NCBI GenBank assembly: GCA_903813345.2 | Contig: CAIIXF020000005.1 | Span: forward strand, 8,995,375-9,055,374 | DNA: 60,000 bases | Reading direction: 5' to 3' | From: Owenia fusiformis | Lineage: Eukaryota; Annelida; Polychaeta; Sabellida; Oweniidae | Shown: positions 41,601-46,883 of the stretch, piece after piece | Numbering within the stretch: the stretch's first letter is position 1 | Layout: each line of letters begins with the position of its first letter | Position numbers and translations under genes: made by a program | The notes under the pieces: model-generated | Told to the model about the DNA's origin: nothing | Database searches by the model: none | The model's input: the letters and a program-made list of their open reading frames with translations, nothing else

Positions 41601-43178
41601 TTCAAGACTTGTCTACAGGTTTCCAGCCAAACCATTTGACGGATTCATTTGAAATTTACAGGGATGTTTCTACATATCAAAGTTAACAACTGATCAGTTT
41701 TTGGGCATTCTGGGTTAATTTTAAGGTGGCCATTTTGGATTGTCCGTCCTAAAATCTTCACTTTCAAGACTTGTCTACAAGTTTCCAGCCAAACCATTTG
41801 ATGGATTCATCTGAAATTTTCAGGGATGTTTCTACGTATCAAAGTTAAGAACTGATTAGTTTTTGGGTATTCTGGGTAAATTTTAAGGTGGCCATTTTGG
41901 ATTTTCCGTCCTAAATTCTTCACTGTCACACTGCTGTGTTTTAGGTACAATATTGTTCACGTCTGTGCCTTGTTATGGTATAGACACACACTGCACTTTC
42001 TCAACAGGTGGTGACATTTTGAGATCATGAACAATGGATATCTTATTTGGAGCTTTTACATGTGGCCTTACATATTGAAACCTGATCTCTGCCCAACGTG
42101 GCTAAACGTCATATCTGAAAAATCATGTTTTATGCAAAATTTGAATGTGTCTTAGATACTATTCCAAGATCTTTTAAAAACTCTACAATATCTGAATCTG
42201 TAGATAGATGTTTCAAAAAAGTAGTAGAAACGGATATAATATGTTACTTTAATATTAACAAATCTGAATATACCAGTTTTAATATGTATATTATGTGATT
42301 AAGAAACCCGTCACAGAAAGGTGCCTGACTCCACTTTGCAATGGTTCGAGAGTGACTGCCTCGCAAACTACATGCTACATACCAAGGAAGAAAATAAGAA
42401 GTCACCAGAAGAAATGTTGAAAACAATCATGAAAATGTAAGTTGTATTTAGTTTGCTAGTTACAATTAATTAAATTTGATGTAAAATTAACTCTCAACGT
42501 GTACAATACAATGCATAGTTTCTATTAGGGTGTAAAATATGTAACATCGTATAGTACAAGTAATAAAGGTACATACAGTTTTTGAAATGTTACATGATTA
42601 TTTTCAGTCAAAGTGAAATTGACCAAGAGAGGACAGAGAACAAAGATAGACAACGCCAACAATTTCAGCGTGAACTTTTACGTCGTAGATCCTCTGTAGC
42701 AGGACCCTCTCGTATTGGCCTCCAATCCAGGAGAGCTCTGCCAGCGAGAATGGCTGAGGAACCTCCAATGTCACCTGTACCAGAAGAAGATGATGTTAGG
42801 GACACCCTGCCTGTTATGAAAGTGAGGCGGGCGACACCATCAGATTCCAGGAGAGCTCTGCCAGCGAGAATGGCTGAGGAACCTCCAATGTCACCTGTAC
42901 CAGAAGAATATGATGTTAGGGACACCCTGCCTGTTATGAAAGTGAGGCGGGCGACACCATCAGATTCCAAAGATGATAACCTGAACGATAATGTTGATGA
43001 TAACATTGAATCTGTTAGCAGTGCTAGAGAGCTGCCTTCTTTAGATAGAGATGATACTTTTGATACACATTTTGATCGATTAAATGATCATTTTAATGAT
43101 ATGCGTCCTCTTAGATCAAGGCTGCCTCACAGAAGCAAAATTAACTTTATGGACCTGTATGGATTTCCTGGGTGGTGA
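5081..43178 (+). CDS. TRPM-family cation channel, 24 coding exons, 1362 aa
   Basis: Tetrameric plasma-membrane cation channel of the TRPM family. Exons: 5081-5107, 5488-5591, 7877-8059, 8606-8681, 8942-9115, 9691-9888, 10188-10365, 11855-12026, 12828-12990, 13431-13497, 13882-14159, 14748-14949, 15410-15617, 16232-16375, 16592-16733, 30946-31023, 31633-31764, 33701-33841, 34106-34336, 35821-35995, 36542-36668, 40817-41001, 42304-42436, 42608-43178. All introns are GT-AG, the phases agree at every junction and the sum is 4089 nt. The start is chosen because an in-frame TGA (5063) precedes it and A is at -3. S2 ends EEVRQ and S3 starts WNIID, the Ca2+-site pattern of TRPM2/4/5/8. There is no Nudix or kinase domain. 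The subtype cannot be assigned. An additional 5' non-coding exon is possible. Confidence 0.93.
5631..5790. mobile_element. Inverted-repeat MITE (family C) in TRPM intron 2
   Basis: Left end CAGTGAAACCTGTAAAGTG and right end ACAGGTTTTACTG are inverted copies. The middle holds repeated AAGTGGAACAC / GTGTTCCACTT pairs. Related elements lie at 16867-17059 and 55191-55518. Confidence 0.65.
6216..7530. repeat. 40/48-bp minisatellite in TRPM intron 2
   Basis: Roughly 30 tandem units of 40 bp built from GGCAATAGAAGTACAATGTG, TAAAATAAAG and GGTTCAATAT. A second unit type of 48 bp carries an extra CTGAATAG. The long unit clusters at the left end (6270-6340), the middle (6600-6830) and near the right end. 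Nearly every unit contains AATAAA in the sense orientation of the gene. The reverse-strand open frame across it (6593-6889) simply reflects the repeat. Confidence 0.95.
8090..8231. repeat. Family B repeat 30 bp after TRPM exon 3
   Basis: Begins TGTCACCTCCACAAGTAG and ends GGCAGGTGGTGACA with the usual tail, giving inverted TGTCACC/GGTGACA ends. It lies close to the donor of exon 3. Confidence 0.65.
8942..12990 (+). CDS. TRPM exons 5-9: SLOG-like nucleotide-binding fold (MHR1/2)
   Basis: Residues 131-425. Recognisable family motifs are VSIIGGAKSFDMS, GAWVITGGTNSGVMKAVGD, HTHFLLVDDGTRGFY and RGVPVVVCVNTGTAGDILAE, the Gly-rich strands of the SLOG-type domain. In some TRPM channels this region binds ADP-ribose or nucleotides; whether this one does is not visible. 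The exon 7 to exon 8 junction is special. The acceptor of exon 8 at 11854/11855 is the last of ten near-identical acceptors spaced 94 bp apart, but only exon 8 continues into family-conserved sequence. Confidence 0.9.
10460..10560. repeat. Family B repeat after TRPM exon 7
   Basis: Starts TGTCACCACCAGAAGAAGTG and then follows the family pattern in a shortened, diverged form. It lies about 95 bp after the exon 7 donor. Confidence 0.5.
10873..11854. repeat. 94-bp tandem array that copies the exon 8 splice acceptor
   Basis: Units are 94 bp (one is 90). Each contains ATCTCCATAGTAACATTGTC, TATTACAG and then about 55 bp matching the first coding bases of exon 8. Exon-like bases begin at 11013, 11107, 11201, 11291, 11385, 11479, 11573, 11667 and 11761, and the true exon begins at 11855. 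A more diverged copy lies at about 10873-10970. Open frames on both strands here are by-products of the repeat. Confidence 0.95.
13431..16733 (+). CDS. TRPM exons 10-15: MHR3/4 helical region
   Basis: Residues 426-772, the helical cytosolic region between the SLOG fold and the membrane. Family landmarks are DLDVAILNALFK (exon 10), AYKWNRVDLAKFLI (exon 11), PVTELFLWACITGRQDLAKVLW (exons 13/14) and LLDECFSMD (exon 15). Exon 12 carries a low-complexity GAGGDVGDG linker. Exon 13 is bracketed by two copies of an interspersed repeat, one ending about 10 bp before its acceptor and one starting about 20 bp after its donor. Exon 15 is followed by the 14-kb intron that contains another gene. Confidence 0.9.
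13661..13858. mobile_element. Inverted-repeat MITE (family D) in TRPM intron 10
   Basis: A diverged reverse copy of the element at 48189-48382: AGGATTTTTTCTCA at one end, GTGCTGTGCCCAC inside and GGAGTGATCACT at the other end. It ends about 20 bp before the exon 11 acceptor. Confidence 0.55.
15200..15398. repeat. Family B repeat abutting the TRPM exon 13 acceptor
   Basis: Begins TGTCACGACCACAAGTGGTG, a self-pairing hairpin, and ends GGTTGTGACATTTTGCATG plus tail. The exon 13 acceptor (15409/15410) starts about 10 bp later, so the repeat supplies part of the acceptor's upstream sequence. Confidence 0.65.
15638..15762. repeat. Family B repeat just after TRPM exon 13
   Basis: Starts ATATCACCACCAAAAG and ends CAGGTGGTGACAACTTGCAT with the family tail. 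It lies about 20 bp from the exon 13 donor. Confidence 0.6.
15881..16020. repeat. Solo mariner-type end and degraded family B copy
   Basis: CAGGGTGTCCGTAAAGTCCC looks like the terminal sequence of a TA-type element with no partner end nearby. It is followed by a worn family B copy (TTGTTATAGTCTCCAAC and GTGTCTGTAAAAAAC). Confidence 0.4.
16867..17059. mobile_element. Inverted-repeat MITE (family C) in TRPM intron 15
   Basis: Left end CAGTAAAACCTGTCAAAGTG, right end ACAGGTTTCACTG, TA on both sides. The interior repeats GGTGTTCCACTT-type blocks, as in the copy in intron 2. Confidence 0.65.
18830..19250. repeat. Family A fragment with repeated 'GGCCATTTTGAAAATGG' blocks
   Basis: Three diverged units with CACTTTGGCTAG, CATTTTGAAAATGG and AAAAAGTAGT blocks, ending in the family A right end (GCGTTGCTGTTATCTAGTT). 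It is similar to 26415-27185. Confidence 0.55.
19314..20533. mobile_element. 1.22-kb non-autonomous element with CACGGTG/CACCATG ends and a 5-bp duplication (Transib-like)
   Basis: The left end CACGGTGCCAATGTCAATCT and the right end (reversed) CATGGTGCCCATGTCAATCT match with few differences for about 46 bp, running into GCAGTTTG. TTTAC flanks both sides (19309-19313 and 20534-20538). About ten GCGCAGTTTG / CAAACTGCGCGC-type motifs are spread inside in both orientations. No transposase frame is present. Transib and RAG-type transposons are known for 5-bp duplications and CACWATG- or CACRGTG-like ends. The assignment is inferred from ends and TSD only. Confidence 0.6.
21485..22675 (+). CDS. Single-exon type II membrane protein, glycosyltransferase-like, 396 aa
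   Basis: Intact 396-codon ORF inside TRPM intron 15, on the same strand. The N-terminus is short and basic, followed by one hydrophobic segment (residues about 8-24, ATLGIFLLCLLYLWI), giving the type II topology of Golgi glycosyltransferases. The body has an opening strand LLTLFTTFSERE, then RRFRSKLYAYCNGDIIFH, whose NGD resembles the acidic, metal-binding DxD-type site of nucleotide-sugar transferases. Several N-x-S/T sites are present. A poly(A) signal AATAAA lies at 22959. I do not recognise a named family, and donor and acceptor sugars are unknown. Lack of introns suggests a retrogene or a simple single-exon family. A conserved frame of this length without stops supports a working gene. 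Confidence 0.75.
   Translation: MKVKNKTIATLGIFLLCLLYLWIQMNTKDADFHSVENDNLSKIKRSTLDLNDTEILSYERVPLLTLFTTFSEREVTRFVIQNNTILNWCNLQRDFGYRLVVFYSINHTIETLRETAYHATQNIRHTTGDDQFACVINTILLTEELTARGRPIFKNIYLEIQRRFRSKLYAYCNGDIIFHGAMFDASLLAVMHFTTENNLQEFMIYGGRREMPFFKQNQAKTLKTGNDTEILNLGRQSRVKHIIALDYFICSKDSFNWQQFPDFLVSVQAFDTFLAIYSNKIGIATFDVTLTSIVVHQAGAPKLKDDGYKDARELNQFLFLNSVPGWNADMMGLKCMKYITFVNKGITSVKTNPKYTSKTCVYPKPIFAPVLDKEELLNKNLRPYFRKDLDYYGGPA
22959..22964 (+). terminator. Candidate poly(A) signal of the nested intronic gene
   Basis: AATAAA about 285 bp after the stop of the glycosyltransferase-like ORF, on the same strand. If used, it would end the nested transcript well before TRPM exon 16. Confidence 0.4.
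23083..23226. repeat. Family B repeat in TRPM intron 15
   Basis: Begins TGTCACCTCCAAGAAGTATT, ends AGGTGGTGACATTTTACGTG and has the tail TTAATGCTTTGTTA. Fairly complete copy. Confidence 0.6.
23383..24247. mobile_element. TA-flanked mariner-type element (host of a TTAA element)
   Basis: CAGGGTGACC at the left and GGGTCACCCTG at the right, with TA duplications (23381-23382 and 24248-24249). Most of its length is a second element inserted inside. Its own remaining sequence is about 170 bp and contains AAAAAAATGCCACCC, similar to the MITE at 2352. Confidence 0.7.
23527..24221. mobile_element. TTAA-flanked (piggyBac-type) element nested in the TA element
   Basis: Ends TTAACTCTTTTGACC and GGTCAAAAGAGTTAA are perfect inverted copies beginning with TTAA. 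A short frame at 23780-23878 starts MAAVRSRTL and includes FDQIFNDLDSEND. It could be the acidic N-terminus of a decayed piggyBac-type transposase, but no DDD core is visible. Confidence 0.65.
24890..25225 (+). pseudogene. 3' fragment of a LINE-like reverse transcriptase ORF
   Basis: Reads RLCSLCNDADENVVHFLFSC on the plus strand, the C-x2-C...H-x4-C zinc-knuckle-type region found at the end of many non-LTR element polyproteins. It is followed by a frame with IVNILKQGDITAAQHI and a tail with AATAAAAGATACATAAACATAAAC. The 5' part is missing, so this is a dead-on-arrival insertion. Its sequence differs from the LINE at 28.7 kb. Confidence 0.6.
25320..25480. repeat. Family A right-end fragment
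   Basis: Internal AAAATGGCAACCATG, then TTGTTCGGTGGGATTTGCTA and GGAGTTGATATTCTAGTT, the right end of family A with point changes. Confidence 0.5.
25625..25746. mobile_element. CAGGCCC-ended MITE (family E), short copy
   Basis: Starts CAGGCCCATAGTAGTCAGG and ends near TTGGCCTGG. It carries a long C-run (25672-25691) and shares AACCCCCCTGGAATTTTT with the fuller copies at 33339-33545 and 59010-59222. Confidence 0.5.
26415..27185. repeat. Family A element with an internal tandem repeat
   Basis: Head ATCCCTTTGAATGAAGTTCA, tail TTCGATGGGATTCGCTACGC. Between them are about three diverged units of roughly 130 bp with CATTTTGAAAAATGGCCACC and AAAAGTAGTGGAGCGATTTT. The small open frames here are repeat-derived. 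Confidence 0.6.
27290..28560. repeat. Imperfect tandem repeat, unit about 230-340 bp
   Basis: Four or more units each hold GAAAATTTTACAATTTTAAG (27561, 27793, 28099 and 28439), a TTTCAAAGTGTATGAGTCA block, a G-rich GGGGGAGCAAGTGTTAGTCC block and CATTGACTATATCAAGGAGC. Unit length differs through G-run and A-run changes. No coding capacity seen. Confidence 0.75.
28650..30605 (+). pseudogene. 5'-truncated, broken non-LTR retrotransposon (LINE) ORF2
   Basis: Reverse-transcriptase motifs appear in order: CIGNIFDRVIQNRL, YCIMIDFRKAFDYVNR, ADDLILMS and YKYLGCVFS. They are followed by YASEVW and a C-terminal LCNICGILEDEQHFIMIC zinc-knuckle-like motif. The endonuclease half is absent. A TAA (28919) interrupts the frame, a frameshift occurs near 29650 (the expected YGELGRYPL continues in another frame) and a TGA lies at about 29764. 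The 3' tail has AATAAAAGATATAAATG at about 30570. It sits sense to TRPM in intron 15 and is not functional. Confidence 0.88.
30946..36668 (+). CDS. TRPM exons 16-21: transmembrane domain and pore
   Basis: Residues 773-1066. Exon 16 (NFLAHSCCQ) matches the pre-S1 FLAHTCSQ motif of the family, so no exon is missing across the 14-kb intron. S1 is about 836-858. S2 is about 868-889, with Glu886 and Gln889. S3 carries Asn903 and Asp906. S4 is about 930-951 and S5 about 967-989. The pore loop reads PFWNLLGELNLDEV, with Gly1016-Glu1017-Leu1018 at the filter. Cys1029 and Cys1036 flank the outer pore, as in TRPM channels with a post-filter disulfide. S6 ends NVLMINLLIAVF. Glu at the second filter position resembles TRPM1/3/6/7, while the S2-S3 site resembles TRPM2/4/5/8. 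Confidence 0.92.
31425..31506. repeat. Family B partial copy before TRPM exon 17
   Basis: Contains GCATCTGTAACAAATGGCAG and the TGTTAATGCCTTGTT tail. The left half is missing. Confidence 0.5.
32009..32052 (+). pseudogene. Partial duplicate of the 3' end of TRPM exon 17 with its donor
   Basis: ACCTGTCATCAAGTTTGCA, then TTTATGGTATGTATAA and TTTCATCCTA, closely repeat the end of exon 17 and its donor (31737-31784). The similarity covers about 45 bp and stops upstream of the PVIKF codons. No acceptor is apparent at its left edge, so it is probably not a usable exon. Confidence 0.7.
32667..33160. mobile_element. TTAA-flanked MITE carrying a tRNA-like gene
   Basis: The ends TTAAAGCTGGACTTCGCTCC (32667) and, reversed, TTAAACCTGCACATCGCTCC (33160) match at 26 of 30 positions over the full inverted repeat, ending in AAACGCAAT. 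Both begin with TTAA, the target of piggyBac-type elements. The interior is non-coding except for the tRNA-like unit at 32946-33016. Confidence 0.75.
32946..33016 (+). tRNA. tRNA-like gene, candidate anticodon AGC, inside a MITE
   Basis: The A box TGGTCGAGCGG and B box GGTTCGAATCC fit the Pol III consensus, and a T-run (TTTTTATTTTTTT) follows at once as terminator. The body resembles eukaryotic tRNA-Gly (GCGGTAGAATCCTCGC, GTGGGAGGCTCGGGTTCGA), but the anticodon loop TTAGCAC gives AGC (32979-32981). The T stem pairs at four of five positions. The acceptor stem does not pair in the standard register; GAATACG with CGCATTC pairs six of seven only with a shift. It is probably a tRNA-derived sequence or pseudogene rather than a charged tRNA. 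Confidence 0.6.
33339..33545. mobile_element. CAGGCCCGTAGCCAGG-ended MITE (family E)
   Basis: Perfect 16-bp inverted ends, CAGGCCCGTAGCCAGG and CCTGGCTACGGGCCTG, 207 bp apart. The interior has GAACCCCCCTGG blocks in direct orientation and TTTTTCACCATTTTGAGCA. Confidence 0.8.
34875..35000. repeat. Family B repeat in TRPM intron 19
   Basis: GTGTCACCACTACATTTTAA, then GTCTGTAACAAGTGGCAAAT and GGTGACGTTTTGCATGTTA. The head is duplicated (a second CACCACCACAAGTG). Confidence 0.6.
36020..36215. repeat. Family B repeat joined to a LINE-type 3' tail, after TRPM exon 20
   Basis: A worn family B copy (ATGGCAGGTAGTGACATTTT, ATGTTAATGCCTTGTA) runs directly into ACTAATATGTCAGAGCATGA and GAGTCAATAAAAGATGTATA. 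That second part nearly repeats the 3' end of the LINE at about 30535-30590. It starts 25 bp after the exon 20 donor. Confidence 0.6.
36894..40442. mobile_element. 3.5-kb TTAA-flanked DNA element in TRPM intron 21
   Basis: The left end TTAAGGTGGGACCTGGTCCG and the reversed right end TTAAGGTGGGACCCGGTCCG continue to GTCAGC, 25 bp with one mismatch. Inside, 37090-37290 and 38210-38450 are diverged direct repeats of each other. The minus strand holds several exon-like open segments with consistent phases. No piggyBac, Kolobok or other transposase is recognisable, so mobilisation was probably in trans. Confidence 0.75.
37351..39654 (-). CDS. Candidate multi-exon cargo gene in the TTAA element, unrecognised
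   Basis: Exon-like blocks on the minus strand, 5' to 3'. (1) 39654-39466 ends MK|GTATAT and has a Cys-rich stretch CREECNECEGACPQAC. (2) 39266-39163 starts after CACTAG, ends before GTATGT and contains VLGQLHDDIILLEIDRE. (3) A possible block begins at 39008 after a strong acceptor (CGTTTTCTCGCAG). (4) 38166-38020 contains AADIGYIPIALFILSF and ends before GTGAGT. (5) 37570-37351 contains LARYLRSLYSAYTTSL and ends before GTGAGA. Phases agree for 1-2-3 and for 4-5. The 3-4 link, both ends of the gene and its function are unknown. It may be a decayed captured gene. Confidence 0.35.
40817..43178 (+). CDS. TRPM exons 22-24: TRP helix and C-terminal tail with a tandem repeat
   Basis: Residues 1067-1362. 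The TRP helix reads AIWKSARYFLVTEYKDKP, followed by LPPPFIVFP, a signature of the family just after S6. Exon 23 (DSTLQWFESDCLANYML) matches the helix that follows in TRPM proteins. Exon 24 has a charged helical stretch (DQERTENKDRQRQQFQRELL), then two copies of a 40-residue Pro-rich repeat (42726-42845 and 42846-42965, one base different), then an acidic segment, ending in DLYGFPGW. No enzymatic domain follows. Confidence 0.9.
41035..41165. repeat. Family B repeat after TRPM exon 22
   Basis: ACATTGTTATAGTCTCCAGC, GTGTTCAGTATTCGGTGG and the end GGCGGTGACATGTCGCATG. It starts about 34 bp after the exon 22 donor. Confidence 0.6.
41214..41955. repeat. Element with palindromic head and a 162-bp internal tandem repeat
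   Basis: Head ATCGTACCTAATAAAGGTACG is self-complementary, then a GGCGGGCGGGCGG tract, then four units of exactly 162 bp (CTACAGG or CTACAAG at 41289, 41451, 41613 and 41775) with TTTCCAGCCAAACCATTTGA and AAGGTGGCCATTTTGGATTT. It ends near TTTTAGGTACAATATTG. It is inserted into a family B repeat whose halves flank it (TGTCACCATCTAGAATTGG at 41173 and AGGTGGTGACATTTTG at 42006). A second copy starts at 59330. Confidence 0.8.
42726..42965 (+). repeat. 120-bp coding tandem duplication in TRPM exon 24
   Basis: Two adjacent 120-bp units differ at one base, changing GAT (Asp) to TAT (Tyr). Each encodes 40 residues including ARMAEEPPMSPVPEE and LPVMKVRRATPSD. The multiple of three keeps the frame. 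The near identity points to a recent event. Confidence 0.97.
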
Positions 43179-43273
43179 TTGGTCAAGTACAAATTAATGG
43201 ATGGATTTCTGGCCTACTTAAGCAATAAGCCAGTAGAGAAAGCAGTCCCTAATTCAGGTCTTACATACAGCTC

Positions 43274-43279
43274 AATAAA
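43274..43279 (+). terminator. Candidate poly(A) signal of the TRPM gene
   Basis: A canonical AATAAA lies about 95 bp after the TRPM stop codon, the first in the 3' flank. It is probably used for the main transcript end. Similar hexamers are abundant inside the intron 2 minisatellite. Confidence 0.6.
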
Positions 43280-43943
43280 AGACTACAGATTGTATAATTT
43301 ACATGTTTTTACATACAAGTAAACTGTTATGTTATCTGCTGAAATATTGAATAATATAAGACTTATGTACTTGAAGGTTTTGAATACAGGGTTTATCCTG
43401 AAGATTCCAAAATTATGTACCCTGTATGTTACTATACCATGATATATATCCCCTCATGTTCTAAGATTCTCAGTATGGAATACATTATGGTTGAGTATAG
43501 AATGTTCTTGGTGATTTGTATAGTAGGTCAAAATTAGGTTGTATGGTTCCCTTTGGTCACTCGTGAATATATCATATACTCACTTGGGTATAAACGCGAT
43601 GTACATAGAGATTATCCTATATGAGGTTCAGAATATTGGGATTATCCCGAGGCCAATATAATATATCTGCCCGTATATCCCATACCAATCACATTGTTCA
43701 ATTGGCCAAAGTTCAGAAACTTTGCAACCAACCATGGAATCATTTTAAAATATTCATGTCCAGTTTTGTATTCCTGTCCGTAGCCGGATTTTCCTGTTCA
43801 AATCTTTGATTATTAACGGGGCATACTGCTCCTTCCCTTCTTTAAAGCATCAAACAGATCGCGATTGTCTGCGTTTTTCTCCATCAGTGTCGTGTACAGT
43901 ATGCGAACGTTCCAAAAAAGAACGGGAACAGCGATTATGACGT

Positions 43944-43972
43944 AGCGGGCAGATATACTATATCTGCCCGCT
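43944..43972. repeat. Perfect 14-bp-arm palindrome
   Basis: AGCGGGCAGATATA and its exact reverse complement are separated by one base. The TATATCTGCCCG half is repeated at about 43990 and at about 43662. It may be the end of an inverted-repeat element or a protein-binding site. Confidence 0.7.
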
Positions 43973-44679
43973 CGGAGCGGGACGTAAAGCTATATCTGCC
44001 CGCTGATGAAAATATAAGTTTTTACAAACCGGCTTTATGTACCCGTAACACGTCCAAGTATGGGATAAAGGGTGTTTCATAATGACCGTCCCCCCATCCA
44101 CAGGCAATCCTACTTCACATGCCCCCATAATCTATATACCATAAAAAAGTGTATTCAATTCTGGACTTATGTGCCAAATATTAGAATGCCTGGTCTTTGA
44201 GAACATAATTTGTGAACTTATATTTTGTAGCCACTATCCCCTCAATTTGCGTGATTTGTGGCTACTATTCCTGATGGATTTAAAGAGAAAAGCAGATCGC
44301 TATATTTTCCATTGTATCATTTAGAGCTCTCTGGGCATTTCTTTGAACTATTTAATACTTTTATCTTTCAAATATCATCAAGATATATCTTCAACATCCA
44401 TCAAATGTTAGAAGTTGTACATTACTATACCCAGTAGTGTATTGAGGCATGGTTATCATAGCTGTTTGCAGGGTACATGGCTAATTTTGGAAAAATGTGG
44501 GTTTCAGATTCTATGCTAAAGGTAAAATGGGTACCTTTTATAGAGATATGTAGCAAGTTGTAAAAAATGTTAAGCTTAATCAAAGTTGATTCAATAAGTC
44601 CCACCCACTGGATTTAGTAAATCAAATGAAATTAAAAATGAATGATCCTCATTCTGTATGAAATGTATAATTACATATA

Positions 44680-45571
44680 CAGGGTGTCCAAAAAAAACAG
44701 ACCGTAAAAAAGTTGAATAACTCGGTCAATTTTGCATATTTTGCCTTGAAATCCCAGAATTGTTTAGTTCATTCAATGTGAATTTTGTTGTGAAAGTTTG
44801 ATAATAATCTACCAATTGAGTAAAAAACTACAGCTCCTTACAAAACATGCCCCAACTGTGCAAATCTCATCTCTATGCACAATTCAATCCAAGAACAATT
44901 GCTACTGGGGCTAACATCCTCCTGATGAAGTGTTACAGCCAATGCACTCCCTGGGTGGCAATGAGGAAACATGGAATCATCAGTCCCTTTTGGTTCGAAG
45001 GTGACTGGGGACTTGCTGTCACCATGAACAAGGACCAGTAAGTTCTCACCAAGTTTAGGAGGTCACTAAGCACCAGAAGGGACATCTAAGGAGATAATTA
45101 AGCAGTGGTTTCAACAGGCCAATACCACCCCTACACTGCAAATGATATGCTGAAATGGTTTAGGCAATGCTTTGGTGGTCAGCTCATCAGTTGCAGAACG
45201 CAAACCATATGGGCAGCTCATTCGCCTGATCTAAATCCCCCAAATTTTTATCTTTGAGTATTTCTCAAAGCCAATGTGTATACTGACAGGCCCCTAACAA
45301 TCTTCAGAGAGCAATAACTACCCTAATATTTACCATCCACATTTATATGTATAGGTAAGGGTCATTAACAACTTTGTTCGCAGGATTCGTTTGTGCATAG
45401 AGAGGAGAAGTGCCCACTTTGAGCATGTTTTGTAAAGGACTTTAGTTTTTGACACAATAAACAGATTATCATCAAACTTTCAGAACAAAATTCACATTTT
45501 TCAAGGCAAAATATGCAAAATTGACCAAGTTATTCAACTTTCTTATGGTCCTGTTTTTTTTGGACACCCTG
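44680..45571 (+). mobile_element. Decayed mariner-like transposon, 892 bp, TA duplication
   Basis: Inverted ends of about 70 bp (CAGGGTGTCCAAAAAAAACA at left, its partner ending TTGGACACCCTG at right) are flanked by TA. The interior carries transposase remnants on the plus strand: GIISPFWFEGDWGLAVTMN near the first catalytic region, a degraded WFQQANTTP where FQQDGA-type sequence with the second Asp is expected, and WAAHSPDLNPPNF with the third Asp. Frameshifts and stops show it is dead. Confidence 0.85.
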
Positions 45572-45606
45572 TAATAGAGAGTTCAAATAAATATGTTCTC
45601 CCCTTA

Positions 45607-46089
45607 CACCCCAGTCACATTTGTCGCACGGCAGCCGCAAGTCGACCGCAGCAGATCAATTAAATCGGTGAATTTCTGCGGCGAGCGTAGAAAAACTACG
45701 CTCGCCTTGCGGCCTCCGTACGGCGTATGCAGATTTTTACAGGCCGCAGGGAAGGCGTAGAAATTATAACTCGGAGTTATAATTTTTGAGGTCGCCGTAG
45801 AAATCAACTGGCTCAACAAGATTGAATCATTATTTGTCAATGTTTCACGATCACTTTTCATTTGATATTACATCCTAGCACTATGAATAACATTTATAAG
45901 TTGTCCCGATGTAAATAAAATGAAAAAAGTATTATTTATCAACAGAAATTTAAAATTCACCGTGCGGCTGCCGTGGGAAATGTGACTGCAAAAGTATGAG
46001 AGCGCAGAAATTCCACGGCGAGCGTAGAAATGTTACAGGCCGCAGAAATGATAGACCGCAAGGTCGCCGTAGGAAATGTGACTGGGGTG
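45607..46089. mobile_element. PIF/Harbinger-like MITE, TTA duplication
   Basis: CACCCCAGTCACATTT and AAATGTGACTGGGGTG form perfect 16-bp inverted ends, flanked by TTA (45604-45606 and 46090-46092), the 3-bp target typical of PIF/Harbinger elements. The interior is built of GCGAGCGTAGAAA and GGCCGCAG motifs and has no transposase. Confidence 0.75.
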
Positions 46090-46429
46090 TTAGCTTTAAC
46101 ATCCACATAATGGTGCATAACTTTTCTGTCTGTCTTTTCTTTTCTTTCTGTCTATCTAAATTGCTCTTTAGCACATTAAAACTAGGCTTCATTGAGTAAC
46201 CCCACGAGAAGTTTCAGTTGACTAGCTCGTAGATGCTCTTTTATGCGCAAAAGTTAATACTTTTGAAATCCAAGGGGAGAACATATTTATTTGATACCCT
46301 GTATAAATTGACATTTAATAAGATTTATCTTTTTGTAATTTTATACGTATAATATATAGAAACTTTATCAGTTAGTAAGGAGATAAAAGTCCCCCCTCAA
46401 TCAAATTGTCATTCAAAAATGCATTTACT

Positions 46430-46525
46430 TTTGTTGTTATAGTTTGGCTGTTGGTATTCGGTATTCAGTGTCTGTAACAAATAGCAGGTGGTTACATTTT
46501 CCATGTTAATTCCTTGTTCAATGTA
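46430..46525. repeat. Family B partial copy
   Basis: Contains GTTGGTATTCGGTATTCAGT, TCTGTAACAAATAGCAGGTG and GTTACATTTTCCATGTTAAT with family spacing. Confidence 0.5.
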
Positions 46526-46883
46526 TGTTTATTATAGCATGACCAGGAGCATAGGAGAGCCTACTACTAACATTAGAGTTAGTTTTCATTGAAACAATGC
46601 CCGATGACATCCACTTTATGGAGTTTGATCCAATCGATGAATAGGAGATTTTGGTGCTTCTTTAGCCTTGCCCAAGTCGGTCTCTTTTGCTTATCTTGAT
46701 TTCTATAATAATTCAAGATCAGATAAGTAAAAAATACCAACTTGGACAAGGCTAGTGCTTCTTTTGCAATTATATGTTCAGAATGAGAATATATTCCATG
46801 AAAGTTCTCAATACATCTATGCATTAATGAATGTTTCAGATACTGTCACTTGAAAATTTGAGTCCGTCGTTTTATGTTACTGT

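Noticed and set aside
42665-43006. 113-codon minus-strand ORF
   Set aside because: Antisense shadow of TRPM exon 24 and its duplicated 120-bp unit.
44847-45041. Possible independent gene with WVAMRKHGIISPFWFEG
   Set aside because: It matches the expected first catalytic region of a mariner-type transposase within TA-flanked inverted repeats, so it is a transposon relic.
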